DNA from: Veillonellaceae bacterium
Lineage (GTDB): Bacteria > Bacillota > Negativicutes > Veillonellales > Negativicoccaceae
DNA: 53,698 nt
Direction of reading: 5' to 3'
Assembly (NCBI GenBank): GCA_022771805.1
Contig: JALELM010000017.1
Location: 1 to 53,698, forward strand
Shown here: piece after piece, positions 1 to 8,710 of the stretch
Numbering within the stretch: the stretch's first letter is position 1
Layout: each line of letters opens with the position of its first letter
Notes under the pieces: generated by a model
Database searches by the model: none
Told to the model about the DNA's origin: nothing
The model's input: only the letters and a program-made list of their open reading frames with translations
Program-made: the position numbers and the translations under genes

Positions 1-25
1 GGGAGCGCAAGCGAACTCAAGGAAT

Positions 26-139
26 TCAGTGGCGATAGCTGCGAGGGTCCACCTGTACCCATGCCGAACACAGCAGTTAAGCTCGCAAACGCCGAACCTA
101 CTTGGTGGGAGACTGCCCGGGAACATAGGTAGCCGCTGA
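26..139 (+). rRNA. rrf: 5S ribosomal RNA
   Basis: The conserved 5S core is readable (CCATGCCGAACACAGCAGTTAAGC, given in two parts: CCATGCCGAACACAG and CAGTTAAGC). The ends TCAGTGGC (26-33) and GCCGCTGA (132-139) pair as the terminal stem with one G-U pair. Bases 1-25 would be the 23S-5S spacer, so this is the last gene of an rRNA operon that enters from the left. Confidence 0.95.
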
Positions 140-143
140 TTTG

Positions 144-173
144 AAAAGACCGTCTTCGGACGGTCTTTTTTTT
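144..173 (+). terminator. Intrinsic terminator of the rRNA operon
   Basis: An 11-bp stem (AAAAGACCGTC) with a TTCG tetraloop is followed by a run of eight T. It starts five bases after the 5S gene. Confidence 0.93.
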
Positions 174-631
174 ACCCGGAAAAAACGAAATGATCACAAT
201 GCCGTCTGCCGCTCAGAAAAGAGAGAAGAAAAGGCTGTATTTTCTTTGGGATTGGTAACAAGTTCGGAAAAGTAATGCTTTGGGTGTCACGGTGGCGGCA
301 AAGTAATCGCCCCGCTTCGGATACTTTCAATCGTTCAATCGTATGTGCTCACCGTAGTAAAAGAGAAGTTGCCGAAGCGGTCGGAAAACTGTTTCACTTA
401 TAGGAAAATAGAATAGGCCGGCAACAATACTCGGCTTGTCGCCGTGACACGAGCGGCAGGACGGGTGCGGCGGGGTGAGCGGAGCTGTATCGCTAAGCCC
501 GCCGCGCCGCGCACGGCAGGGAGGAAAGCGACTGCGCCCGGCATGGAGTGAAGCCGGATCCGGAGTAAGAAAAGATCCGAAGGGGGAATGAAGATGGATA
601 GAGCGAAATGACAACGTAGAAAGGAAAAAGA
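174..631. other. Non-coding region between 5S and the first gene
   Basis: No convincing gene is present. Open frames on the - strand have neither a Shine-Dalgarno site nor recognisable protein character. Two structures are visible: a 9-bp inverted repeat, CCGCTTCGG near 311 with CCGAAGCGG near 373, and a small hairpin at 415-438. Bases about 440-560 are very GC-rich. No riboswitch consensus was recognised. Confidence 0.6.
415..438. other. Small hairpin AGGCCG-loop-CGGCTTG, copy 1
   Basis: The arms AGGCCG and CGGCTTG enclose a loop containing ACAATACT. The same arms occur at 8711-8731, but that loop carries the reverse complement, AGTATTGT. Function unknown. Confidence 0.5.
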
Positions 632-659
632 TTGACAACAGCTAACAAGATGATATACT
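632..659 (+). promoter_or_regulatory. Sigma-70-type promoter of the receptor pseudogene operon
   Basis: TTGACA (632-637), a 16-base spacer and TATACT (654-659), with TG one base upstream of the -10 (extended -10). Transcription would start about 40 bases upstream of the ATG at 707. Confidence 0.85.
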
Positions 660-662
660 AAA

Positions 663-682
663 AAATAGTAATTATTTCATTA
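663..682. promoter_or_regulatory. Candidate Fur-like operator
   Basis: AAATAGT-A-ATTATTT is a 7-1-7 dyad with one mismatch, lying just after the -10 where a repressor would block transcription. It resembles the perfect dyad at 33171-33193 (AAATAG-AAT-ATTTC shared) and a site at 8436-8455. AT-rich DNA elsewhere in the window also matches loosely, so the assignment is tentative. Confidence 0.4.
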
Positions 683-706
683 AGGGAAATGCTGAGGAGG
701 AGTAGT

Positions 707-2826
707 ATGAAAGGGAAACGCAAATTGAGTCTTATGGTGCTCGCGGTGTGCATAGGGGGGTGATGCACGCTCCGGATGCATCCGCGACGGTCACGGATTC
801 TTACGGGGAAATGTTGGATCCGGTATTCGTAGAAGCTTTTCGTGAGCGCTCGACCTATCCGGGCGGCTATGTGGTAAGAGAAGTTGACGGAGGGCTCTTG
901 GGTCAGCAGGATTTTATGGAGACACCGTTGCGCGTGATGTCTCTTTCCGACGAGACCATACGTTTGGCTAAATATCCGGGCAATACATTCGGTAATGCGG
1001 TAACGATGATCCCGGGAGTTACCGTGCGCGGAACGAATACATATAATGACATAGGTATTCGCGGGTACTATATCAGCCCGCACGATTTCTACTTGGATGG
1101 CGTCGCGGGAATGCTGTCGCAGTCTTCGCTACCGATGAATTTTGTGGATCGCATCGAGGTCGTATCGGGACCTTCCGTATTGCTGAACGGGATGTCCATC
1201 GGCAACAGTGCGGCGGGGACGGTCAATTTGGTGCCGAAAATTGCCGACGGGAATTTTGTGGAAGTGATGGAAACTTTTTCCGGCAAAGGCAATTGGGAGC
1301 ATGCCCTGGATCTGTCGCAGCGTTTCGGTGAGACGCGGGACTGGGGCGTGCGGATGGTCATGGATTATGCCGACGGCGCCACGGATTTTGATTTCGAAAC
1401 GATGGAAAAAGGCAATATCTTTGTGAATGTGGATCATCAGGGGAAGAAAAGCAGCACGCGGGTTCTGTTCGGGTATCGCTATGTAGACCAAATGGCACCC
1501 AACTTCTCGTTGGATCTGGGAGATCAAATGGTGCCGACCCCTCCGCCCGCCGGCTCGAATTTCCAATTACCTTGGTCCCGGTATCGCTATAATAACCGCT
1601 TGGTAACGGTTTCGCATACGTTACAACTCAATGACAACTGGCAGTGGTTCCTCAAGGGCGGTTACCAGGACGAAGACTGGAACATGTGTATGGAATTCTA
1701 TTACCCTTGGCTGATTGATGACAAAGGGAACTTCGAGGCCAGGTTGGAAGACGTGCCGATCCGTTTCTGGCGCAAGAGTATCAGCACGGGAGTACGAGGC
1801 GACATCCGAACGGGACAATGGCAACATCAGATCGCATTTTCTTTCGATGCCCTGTGGCATTGGGGACGCGGTGCGGATTGGTTCCCGGAGGATATCTTCC
1901 ATGGCAATATCTATGATCGTTCGATCGGCAGCGCCGACAATAAAATGCCGGAAAAGCAGATGGGTGACTGGTACTACAGCGGAGCGCAGCGGGCATACGG
2001 ATTCGGTTTGGCGGATCGGATCAGCACGCAGGACGACCGCTGGAGCGTTTTGTTGGGGATACGTAACCAGCATGTATCGGCGCAATCCGAGCATGACGGC
2101 AAAAAGTATACGCAAAGCGACTCGCAGTCGGTCTGGTCACCGAATGTCGGCGTGATGTACAGAATCAATCCGGAGACGGCGATCTATGCGAACTACATGG
2201 AAGGCTTGAGCAAGGGTTTCTTTGTCCCCAAACACTACGGCTATAAAAACGCCGGAGAGTATCTGCGTCCGCGCAAGATGCGGCAAAAAGAGATCGGCAT
2301 GAAGTGGGACGGCGGTAACATCTCCACCTCGCTGAGTATTTTTGAAGTACGGCAGGAAAATGTAGGATTGACCGAGGATAAGGTATATACCTACTTGGGA
2401 CAGCAGAAAAACAGAGGCGTGGAATAGACGATTTTCGGTGAACCGTCGCCCCGCTGGAGTATTCTCGGCGGTCTGATGTACCTGGATGCCAAGCAGAACA
2501 ACGGCATGCGGCTGGGCGGAGAACCGAGATGGAGCGCCACCATGTCGGCGCAGTACCGTTGCAATGACCGTTTGTCCTTGAATCTGCGTTGGTGGTATGA
2601 AGGCGGTGCCTATGCCGATGCCGGCATGAAAAAGAAAGTGGCGGCTTGGCACCGGACGGATATCGGCATGACATATCGACCGAAGTGGCACGGAGATGAC
2701 GGCATGGAACTGGATGTACAGATCTACAACCTTTGGAATAAGAGCTACTGGATTGCGGGCGGATACAATACGGTGCAGCTGGCAGGCCCGCGCACGGCGG
2801 TGGTATCGCTGAGCTATAAGTGGTAA
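707..2826 (+). pseudogene. TonB-dependent receptor, broken by a frameshift and an amber stop
   Basis: A good Shine-Dalgarno (GAGGAGG) precedes ATG 707, which opens a signal peptide (MKGKRKLSLMVLAVCIGG). That frame hits TGA at 761, directly after a G6 run (755-760). One extra base there joins it to the long receptor frame, which runs 748-2427 and reads on as VMHAPDASA. A TAG at 2425-2427 then interrupts this frame, which continues unchanged to TAA 2826 and ends SLSYKW, a typical outer-membrane barrel end. Plug features (GIRGYYISPHDFYLDG, DRIEVVSGPSVLLNG) and barrel strands are otherwise intact. It belongs to the same receptor subfamily as the two at 33.3-37.7 kb (shared PGGY...LG segment, DRIEVVSGP). 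Two independent lesions argue for recent decay, but the G tract could also be a phase-variable switch. Confidence 0.85.
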
Positions 2827-2832
2827 GCTGTT

Positions 2833-3876
2833 GTGAACAGGTTTGCGCTGCGCCTGCCGGCCGTTGCCGCGCTCGTTCTCGGCTTGCTGCTGGCAGTATC
2901 GGGCTGCGCGCCGACAGGGGACGGGGCGGAAAGCACGGCGCGGGATGCGGAAGAGGGCATAGTCGTCGAAAACATCCGGGTGCGGGATTACCAAAACTTG
3001 GAACCGAATAGGCTGCGCTTTCGCAAACCGCCGCAACGCCTTGTCGTCTCCGGACCGGGTGAGATTGAGACGATATTGGCTCTCGGTTGCGGCGATCGCA
3101 TCGTCCTGGCGGAAAGCTACTACGATTTGCCTGCGTATGTGAAGCCGGAATATGTTGCGGCGGCGGAAAAGATACCCTTCACCTCGACGGGATACTTGAG
3201 CCTGGAAAGCGTGCTGCTGGCAAGGCCGGATTTGCTGATCGCGCAGCAGAGCACGTTCACCGCCAAGCATTTCGGCAGTACCGATTTCTGGAACGGCAGA
3301 GGGATTGCCACCTTTGTGCCGTGGAATACGAATCGTCCGGATCAGCATGCGCATGTGGAAACCATAGAGAACGAAGTGCGTTTCTTACGCGGGCTCGGAC
3401 AGATTTTGGCGGTGGAAGACCGGGCGGAACAGTTGATCTCGGAAATATACGAGGTCATTGCGGCGGTGGCTTCCTATCGGCAAGGCAAACCGTCACCGCG
3501 AGTGCTGGTAGTGGAAGATTTCGGGAAATATATCGTCTCCTACGACCGCACGCGGCTGACGGGGGATATGGTCGCGCGGCTGGGCGGCACGATTCCGGAG
3601 ACGGCGGCGGTCTTGGGCTGGGAAGGATTGATGGAGATCGATCCGGATGTCATCTTTGTCGTGGACAGCTATCAGGATGCGGAGCAGGCGCGCAGGGGCA
3701 TCACGAGACATCCGTTTGCCCGGAACTTGCAGGCGGTGGCGGCGGGGCGCGTGTATGTCGTGCCCTTGGAATGTGTCTACTCCAGCGAGGCGCGGACTGC
3801 GGACGGCTTGCGGCTGCTTGCGGACGGTATGTACCCCGGCTGGCGGGAGGAACGCACGACAAAAGAGGAACCTTGA
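2833..3876 (+). CDS. Periplasmic-binding lipoprotein for iron chelate or cobamide (BtuF/FepB family)
   Basis: 347 aa. The signal sequence ends in a lipobox, VSGC, so Cys25 would be lipidated. The body has the class III binding-protein layout: RLVVSGPGEIETILALGCGDRIV near the N-terminus, ESVLLARPDLLI, a long helix near 180-220, and RVLVVEDFGKYIVSYDRTRL. The start is GTG 2833, six bases after the receptor stop with only a weak Shine-Dalgarno, so translation probably couples to the receptor gene. Proteins of this family deliver siderophores, haem or corrinoids to BtuCD/FepDG-type permeases. No such permease or ATPase lies in the window, so they must be encoded elsewhere. The ligand cannot be told from sequence. 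Notably this gene is intact while its upstream receptor is broken. Confidence 0.85.
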   Translation: MNRFALRLPAVAALVLGLLLAVSGCAPTGDGAESTARDAEEGIVVENIRVRDYQNLEPNRLRFRKPPQRLVVSGPGEIETILALGCGDRIVLAESYYDLPAYVKPEYVAAAEKIPFTSTGYLSLESVLLARPDLLIAQQSTFTAKHFGSTDFWNGRGIATFVPWNTNRPDQHAHVETIENEVRFLRGLGQILAVEDRAEQLISEIYEVIAAVASYRQGKPSPRVLVVEDFGKYIVSYDRTRLTGDMVARLGGTIPETAAVLGWEGLMEIDPDVIFVVDSYQDAEQARRGITRHPFARNLQAVAAGRVYVVPLECVYSSEARTADGLRLLADGMYPGWREERTTKEEP

Positions 3877-3885
3877 GACGAAAAA

Positions 3886-3918
3886 AACGGTAACTTGCAA
3901 AAGCAAGTTGCCGTTTTT
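3886..3918 (+). terminator. Intrinsic terminator after the binding lipoprotein
   Basis: A 13-bp stem (AACGGTAACTTGC with GCAAGTTGCCGTT, one G-U pair) with an AAAA loop, then a T run. Confidence 0.9.
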
Positions 3919-4134
3919 GGTTGCCGAATATTGCGGCGGGTTCATTCTTGCACGGCCGGTATCCGATCCGAGAAGGAGCGTGCCGCAAAACGGCGATGTC
4001 TGTCGCAGCGGCGGGGCGAGGTGTCCGGTGTTTCTTTGCGAAGATGAAAAGGCGAAAGCCGAAAATCCCGCGATGGAGAAGATGAGAGGCGAAATTTCCT
4101 CGCAATAAAAAACGAGAATCGAGGTTCGCCCAAT

Positions 4135-4162
4135 AAAAAAGCGAGAGCCGGAGCTCCCGCTT
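4135..4162 (-). terminator. Intrinsic terminator of the - strand receptor
   Basis: On the - strand, AAGCGGGAGC-TCCG-GCTCTCGCTT is followed by T6. It lies eight bases past the stop codon of the receptor at 4170. It faces the + strand terminator at 3886-3918 across about 215 bases with no gene. Confidence 0.88.
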
Positions 4163-4169
4163 TACGGAT

Positions 4170-6332
4170 TTAGAAATTGTACTGCAACGAGACGCTGTAG
4201 TTTCGCTCGCGCGCCGCTTCGGTCGCATAGAACTGACGATCGAAGAGGTTGTATACGGCGCCTTGCAGAACGAGTCCGTCACGCAATTCATAGTTGACGG
4301 AGAGATTGGTGAGGAAGAACGCGTCTTCGGACTGGTATTCCCCGGTGTCGGTATCCGGAGACTGGCGCTCACTGACGTAGGTGTTGTCCACGAGAACTTG
4401 CCACGGTTTGGCATCGTAGCGAAGGCCGAAGTGGACGAGGTGACGGGGAATATAATAGTAACGCTTACCGTTGAGGTCGGCATCGGTGAAGGCGTAGTTG
4501 GCATATGCGGACCAGTTGTCCGTGAAGCGATACGAAGCACCGATTTCCGCGCCGCGACGAGCCATATCCCCGTCCGTGTTGTAATATGCCCGGACACCAT
4601 TGCGAGTTTGGAGACTGACCAAGTCTTTGGTTTTCGCATGGAACAGGGTAACATCCCAAGTGAGCTTGTTGTCGGCATGCTTGTAGCCGACTTCAAACGT
4701 ATTGGTAGTTTCCGGATTCAGATCCGGGTTTGCGTTGATCGTTGAGGATTTGCGATAGACTTGGTACAAGATCGGCGGATTGAAAGAATGTCCGTAGCTG
4801 GCGAAAACCGAATCGGTATCATTCAAGCGATGCTCGATGGCCAGCTTGGGGCTCACTTCGTGGTAGGTTCCCTCGCCGAAGCGATTGTCGGCGGTTACCA
4901 CGCCGTTTTTCAAGGAAATATTGTAACCGTCTTTTTTCGTGTACCGGTCATAGCGTATGCCCAGGTAGAGAGATGTGGCGTCATTCATCTCGTACTTGTC
5001 CTGTAAATAGAAGGCATGGAGGATGCCTTTACCGCCATTGTATTCATACGGCGAGCGGCCGGTGTCGATGTGGATATCCTGCCAGTGATCCAGATCGAAG
5101 CGAGTCTGGGCAAAGGATTCCCGCCGATAGTTGTACCCGGCAGTCAGCGTATGACGATTGAACTCCCATTTTTTATGCAGATCGAAATCGTATGATTTGC
5201 TCGGGTAGAAAGAATACCCTCCGGCGCCGTTCCAGGTATTCAGGCTGTCCGGAGTCGGATTTGCGGGCGAGGTATAGGGCGCGCTGTAGCCGTCTCTGTC
5301 GCGATTGGTATAGCCGAAATGGGCATAGATCTGGCGAGCCCGGTCGGCATACTGCAGCCGATGGATGAACATGCGATAGAAACCGTGGTAGCCGACGAAA
5401 TCACTCGGATCGACGGAAAGCACGGTCTTATCCGGCAGCTCCCAGACACCGCTGAAGACCGGATTGCCGTCCTTGTCATAGACAAGCGAAAACGGAGAAT
5501 GGTAGTCGTAGTTGTACTCGGTGCGCGTGAAGCGATAGTCCAAGCTGCGGTCGGCATCAAAATCATAACCGATACGCAAATTCCAAACTTCGGAATTATT
5601 GCGCTTCTCGCCGCGGCCACCGATGATATAGTAGTCCCGCGCGGATTGCGGCAGCGTGACTTGGTGTGTCGGTGTTAACGGTTTATTGGGATCTTGCTTC
5701 TTAAACCTTTTGTCGACATAGAAACCGCGGAAGCCGTCCGTGCTGCGTTTTTCGTAACCGATCCCGACACGCCAGCGGCCTTCATTGACATCCGTTTGCA
5801 GAGAAAAGCGTTTCGTGTTTTCGCTGCCGTAGGAAATCAGTGCCGTGCCGCTGAACGGTTCGGAGGATTTTTTAGTAATAATATTGATAACACCGCCGAC
5901 TGCGCGGCCGCCGTAGAGTGACGAGCCCGCGCCTTTTACCACTTCAATGCGCTCGATGCCGGTGGTCTGCAGTTCCGCCCAGTTCACCGTGCCGTTCCAG
6001 CCGGAGTTGAGCGGTTGACCGTCCATCATAACCAGAATTTCGGACGTGCCGAAGCCGCGCATTAAGAGGTCACTGCCTGCCCCATCGGCGATGGGAGAGC
6101 GATAGATGCCACTGGAATAGGCCAGCGTATCGGCCAGGTTTTGCACCGGTCGTTGGGACATCTCCTGCGCGGTGATCACTTCAACGGACGCCGGAACACG
6201 CTGCGTACTTTCTTCCAAGCGGGTCGCTGTAACGATCACTTCCCCCAAATCATACAGCGGCTCGGCTTGGACGATGCTGCCGATACCGGCGGTCGCTAAG
6301 ACAACCAGTGGAATTAGACGAGAAATTTTCAT
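4170..6332 (-). CDS. TonB-dependent outer-membrane receptor (BtuB/CirA-like)
   Basis: 720 aa from ATG 6332, chosen over an upstream GTG because AGGGGTG sits at the right distance. The signal peptide ends at about residue 23 (SIVQA). A TonB box follows (GEVIVTATR, about 30-38), then the plug domain with DLLMRGFGTSEILVMMDGQPL and ERIEVVKGAGSSLYGGRAVGGVINIITKK, and a barrel ending in LQYNF. It imports a scarce nutrient (iron chelate, haem or corrinoid) across the outer membrane using TonB-ExbBD energy; those genes are not in the window. Monocistronic with its own promoter (6377-6405) and terminator. The short type and plug motifs resemble BtuB/CirA more than the FpvA-like receptors at 33-38 kb. 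Confidence 0.92.
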   Translation of the reverse strand: MKISRLIPLVVLATAGIGSIVQAEPLYDLGEVIVTATRLEESTQRVPASVEVITAQEMSQRPVQNLADTLAYSSGIYRSPIADGAGSDLLMRGFGTSEILVMMDGQPLNSGWNGTVNWAELQTTGIERIEVVKGAGSSLYGGRAVGGVINIITKKSSEPFSGTALISYGSENTKRFSLQTDVNEGRWRVGIGYEKRSTDGFRGFYVDKRFKKQDPNKPLTPTHQVTLPQSARDYYIIGGRGEKRNNSEVWNLRIGYDFDADRSLDYRFTRTEYNYDYHSPFSLVYDKDGNPVFSGVWELPDKTVLSVDPSDFVGYHGFYRMFIHRLQYADRARQIYAHFGYTNRDRDGYSAPYTSPANPTPDSLNTWNGAGGYSFYPSKSYDFDLHKKWEFNRHTLTAGYNYRRESFAQTRFDLDHWQDIHIDTGRSPYEYNGGKGILHAFYLQDKYEMNDATSLYLGIRYDRYTKKDGYNISLKNGVVTADNRFGEGTYHEVSPKLAIEHRLNDTDSVFASYGHSFNPPILYQVYRKSSTINANPDLNPETTNTFEVGYKHADNKLTWDVTLFHAKTKDLVSLQTRNGVRAYYNTDGDMARRGAEIGASYRFTDNWSAYANYAFTDADLNGKRYYYIPRHLVHFGLRYDAKPWQVLVDNTYVSERQSPDTDTGEYQSEDAFFLTNLSVNYELRDGLVLQGAVYNLFDRQFYATEAARERNYSVSLQYNF

Positions 6333-6356
6333 GAAAACACCCCTCACATTATAAAA

Positions 6357-6373
6357 AGATAGATATAATTGAC
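6357..6373. promoter_or_regulatory. Possible Fur-like operator, weak
   Basis: AGATAGATATAATTGAC matches the core of the 33171 dyad at about 11 of 15 positions. It lies at the expected transcription start of the receptor ending at 4170. The match is weak and AT-rich. Confidence 0.25.
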
Positions 6374-6376
6374 TTA

Positions 6377-6405
6377 AGTATAACCGAAGGTGAACAATCG
6401 GTCAA
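6377..6405 (-). promoter_or_regulatory. Promoter of the receptor at 4170-6332
   Basis: On the - strand: TTGACC, a 17-base spacer, TATACT. An imperfect dyad TGAAC-AATC-GGTCA overlaps the -35 and could be a further operator. Confidence 0.8.
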
Positions 6406-6410
6406 ATGAA

Positions 6411-6432
6411 AAAAAGCCCCGAAGGGCTTTTT
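6411..6432 (-). terminator. Intrinsic terminator, usable in both directions
   Basis: AAAAAGCCC-CGAA-GGGCTTTTT lies between the promoter of one receptor and the end of the other (6446). The - strand reading ends the gene at 6446-8401; the symmetric A and T runs allow either direction. Confidence 0.88.
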
Positions 6433-6445
6433 ATTAAAACTCGTG

Positions 6446-8401
6446 TTAAAACTCGTATTGATAGGAAAGCAGGTAGTTGAACGGCGTGGCGCGGTAGAAC
6501 GTACCGGAATGGCTCAGGTTGTCGTTGCGATCGAGGACATTGTCGATGCGCAGCGCAATCGTGCTGTTGTCGTTCAGCCGATACTGCGTATTCCAGGTGG
6601 TCAGCAGGTACGGGCGCACATACGAAGAATGCGCACTGGAGGGAGAACCGACGCGATCGGCCAGGTAGCTCAGGGTGAAGTTGCTTATCCACGGGCCGTT
6701 TTGGTAGGTAGCGCCGCCGGTTACCTGCCAGCGACCGTATTGACGATCCCAATACGGCTTTTTGGCAATATCCCCGGTATCGCGGTTCCAGGGGTCGTTG
6801 TACGAGATGCCGAACCGATACGACCAATGATTATCGCCGCGATAGGACATCTCGGCTTCAATACCTTTATTCTTGAAGTCGGAATTGCCGTACTGGTAGT
6901 CCTTGATGTTTCCGAACTCATCGCGATTGACGTTGACCTTGATATTGTCGCTGATGTTCATCTTGTACACGGCAATTTTGTAGGCATGCTTGTCATGGAC
7001 TTTTTTATAACCGATTTCGTAGTTGATTCCGTGCTGCGGTTTCAAGCCCGGGTTCGGTTCGGAAAGACCGCCGCTACCGAACATTTGTGAAAATGTCGGC
7101 ATAATGAACGATTGGGAAATATTCAGGTACAGATTTTCCTGCGGATTGAGTTCATGGAGCCATTGGCCGGCGGCGGAGAAATTATGATAGTTCAAGCCGC
7201 CCGGCGCACCGCCCGTCCAAGTCTTCCGGCCGGAGAGGATGAGCGTATCTCTGTCGCTTGCTTTCGTATCCGCCTGCGCGTAGAGTGCGTAGATATTGCG
7301 TTCAAAAACATCATTCGGTGTATATACGGACTTATCAAAGGCTTCCCGCTGATACGTCAGGCCGTAGATCAAGGTCAATCTATCACTGACGATTTGTGTG
7401 CGTTGGATATCCAAACCGTAGTTTGTATTGATTTCATCCGAATCGTACGGTTTATTTGTGGGAACATAGCCCACGCCTTTTTGGGTTTTGAATACATCCC
7501 AACCGTGATTGCTGATATGGACACGATTGTAATAGGCTCGGGCAGTCCAGTCATCGTCGGCATAATTCAGCTGGTACATGCTTTGCCGTGTGCCGTAGCG
7601 CCGGTGTTGCTGTTCGTCGCCGTACTCGGCTATACCGGTGAGTTCCGGCGGCACTTGCTTAAACCAGTACAGGTAATCGCTTTCGGAGATGCGCCAGTCG
7701 TATTCAAAGCGCAGGTTGTCGCTGAGCTTGTAGCCGATATGAGCGGATTCTTTCAGTGTTCGCGGCGCATCGGCGCGGCGGTATTTGTCCATATCCTTCA
7801 GGTGAGCGACCATGCCCCATCTTTCACGATGGACGGCAACTTGGAGGCGATCCGTGCCCGCTTCGACATCATATAATTGTTGGCCGAAATTCCCGAAGCC
7901 GAGCCGGATGCTGTTGGAGGCACTGTCTTTCGTGATGATATTAATTACGCCGGCCATGGCTTCCGAGCCGTAGAGAACCGACCCCCCCCCTTTAATTACC
8001 TCGATCCGCTCGATGCGCTCGGCGGGGATCGAGTCGAGGAAGTACTTGCCGCGGGCGGAAACGGGATTCCCGTTTATCAGTACGAGGGTGCCGTTGCCGA
8101 TACCTCGCATGGCGATCTCGGTGCTCATGGTGCCCATGTGCCCGCCGCCGGGTCCAAACTGCTTAAAAGGAACGCCGGCAAGCGTAGACAGCGCCAGCTG
8201 CGCATTCGTCGCGCCGGATTCCTTCAGGTCTTCGGTGCTGATGGTGTCGGTCGACATCGGGATATCCACCTGCTCTTTGGCGGAACGGGTCGCCGTGACG
8301 ACAATCTCGTTCAGCAGGTACATATCGGCCGCCTGAACAAGATAGCCGCTGCCGCACAACGCAGCGGCAATACAAAGAGTTACATGCGAACGTTTCAACA
8401 T
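6446..8401 (-). CDS. TonB-dependent outer-membrane receptor with a G9 tract in its plug
   Basis: 651 aa. The Shine-Dalgarno AGGAGGG precedes ATG 8401. The signal peptide ends at about residue 24 (YLVQA), followed by a TonB box NEIVVTATR (about 31-39) and a plug domain with IAMRGIGNGTLVLINGNPVS and RIERIEVIKGGGSVLYGSEAMAGVINIITK. The barrel ends in YQYEF. The three glycines at residues 138-140 are encoded by nine consecutive G, a length prone to slippage. The frame is open as sequenced. Of the vitamin B12/catecholate receptor type; ligand unknown. It has its own promoter at 8452-8481, and the receptor at 4170 follows downstream as a separate unit. Confidence 0.92.
   Translation of the reverse strand: MLKRSHVTLCIAAALCGSGYLVQAADMYLLNEIVVTATRSAKEQVDIPMSTDTISTEDLKESGATNAQLALSTLAGVPFKQFGPGGGHMGTMSTEIAMRGIGNGTLVLINGNPVSARGKYFLDSIPAERIERIEVIKGGGSVLYGSEAMAGVINIITKDSASNSIRLGFGNFGQQLYDVEAGTDRLQVAVHRERWGMVAHLKDMDKYRRADAPRTLKESAHIGYKLSDNLRFEYDWRISESDYLYWFKQVPPELTGIAEYGDEQQHRRYGTRQSMYQLNYADDDWTARAYYNRVHISNHGWDVFKTQKGVGYVPTNKPYDSDEINTNYGLDIQRTQIVSDRLTLIYGLTYQREAFDKSVYTPNDVFERNIYALYAQADTKASDRDTLILSGRKTWTGGAPGGLNYHNFSAAGQWLHELNPQENLYLNISQSFIMPTFSQMFGSGGLSEPNPGLKPQHGINYEIGYKKVHDKHAYKIAVYKMNISDNIKVNVNRDEFGNIKDYQYGNSDFKNKGIEAEMSYRGDNHWSYRFGISYNDPWNRDTGDIAKKPYWDRQYGRWQVTGGATYQNGPWISNFTLSYLADRVGSPSSAHSSYVRPYLLTTWNTQYRLNDNSTIALRIDNVLDRNDNLSHSGTFYRATPFNYLLSYQYEF
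7982..7990 (-). repeat. Mononucleotide tract (G9 on the coding strand) inside a receptor gene
   Basis: Nine C on the + strand encode Gly-Gly-Gly in the receptor at 6446-8401. Gain or loss of one base would stop translation early in the plug domain. Confidence 0.9.
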
Positions 8402-8435
8402 AATCCCTCCTAGACATAAGGAATTCCCTGATGGG

Positions 8436-8455
8436 ATATAGTAATTAATTTATTA
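8436..8455. promoter_or_regulatory. Candidate Fur-like operator overlapping the receptor -10
   Basis: The site matches the one at 663-682 at 17 of 20 positions (core ATAGTAATTA) and overlaps the -10 of the receptor promoter at 8452-8481. An AT-rich stretch in the argS operon promoter (about 32850-32868) matches almost as well, so specificity is uncertain. Confidence 0.35.
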
Positions 8456-8481
8456 TAGGACTAATTGCAAAGAAAAGTCAA
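8452..8481 (-). promoter_or_regulatory. Promoter of the receptor at 6446-8401
   Basis: On the - strand: TTGACT, an 18-base spacer and a perfect TATAAT. Bases 8482-8668, between this and the divergent promoter at 8669, hold no recognisable gene or site. Confidence 0.85.
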
Positions 8482-8668
8482 TCCAAGGGGGAATATTATT
8501 GGTAACAGGTATTAAAACGAATAAAAACAAAGTTCCTGATTTGCCGCTGCCGTAGAGCAAGCCGATTCGCCGTCGAAAAGAACTTGCTCCGGCCGCCGGA
8601 TCCGCTTGGGGTGGGGGTAGGAGAGCGTAAGATTCGATTTAGAAAGCGGTGTTTTAGCGGTAAGGCAG

Positions 8669-8697
8669 TTGACAAATTTACAAAATAAGAATAGAAT
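8669..8697 (+). promoter_or_regulatory. Promoter of the universal stress protein pair
   Basis: TTGACA, a 17-base spacer and TAGAAT. The leader downstream contains a small hairpin (8711-8731). Confidence 0.85.
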
Positions 8698-8710
8698 TAA
8701 ATTAGAAAAG

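Noticed and set aside
174-631. Possible cobalamin or other riboswitch before the receptor pseudogene
   Set aside because: GC-rich hairpins are present, but the B12-box and other known riboswitch consensus sequences were not found, and the promoter at 632 lies downstream of the region.
327-638. 103-residue - strand frame after the 5S gene
   Set aside because: No ribosome-binding site, and composition typical of random GC-rich sequence; it would also run against the promoter at 632.
2425-2427. TAG as a recoded codon (pyrrolysine or read-through)
   Set aside because: The gene already has an upstream frameshift, TonB receptors use no such residue, and no recoding structure or pyl gene was seen; plain gene decay is simpler.
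6391-6404. TGAAC-AATC-GGTCA as an SmtB/ArsR operator for the metal sensor
   Set aside because: Only 10 of 14 positions are symmetrical, and it lies at a receptor promoter rather than near a metal efflux gene, so it was not called.
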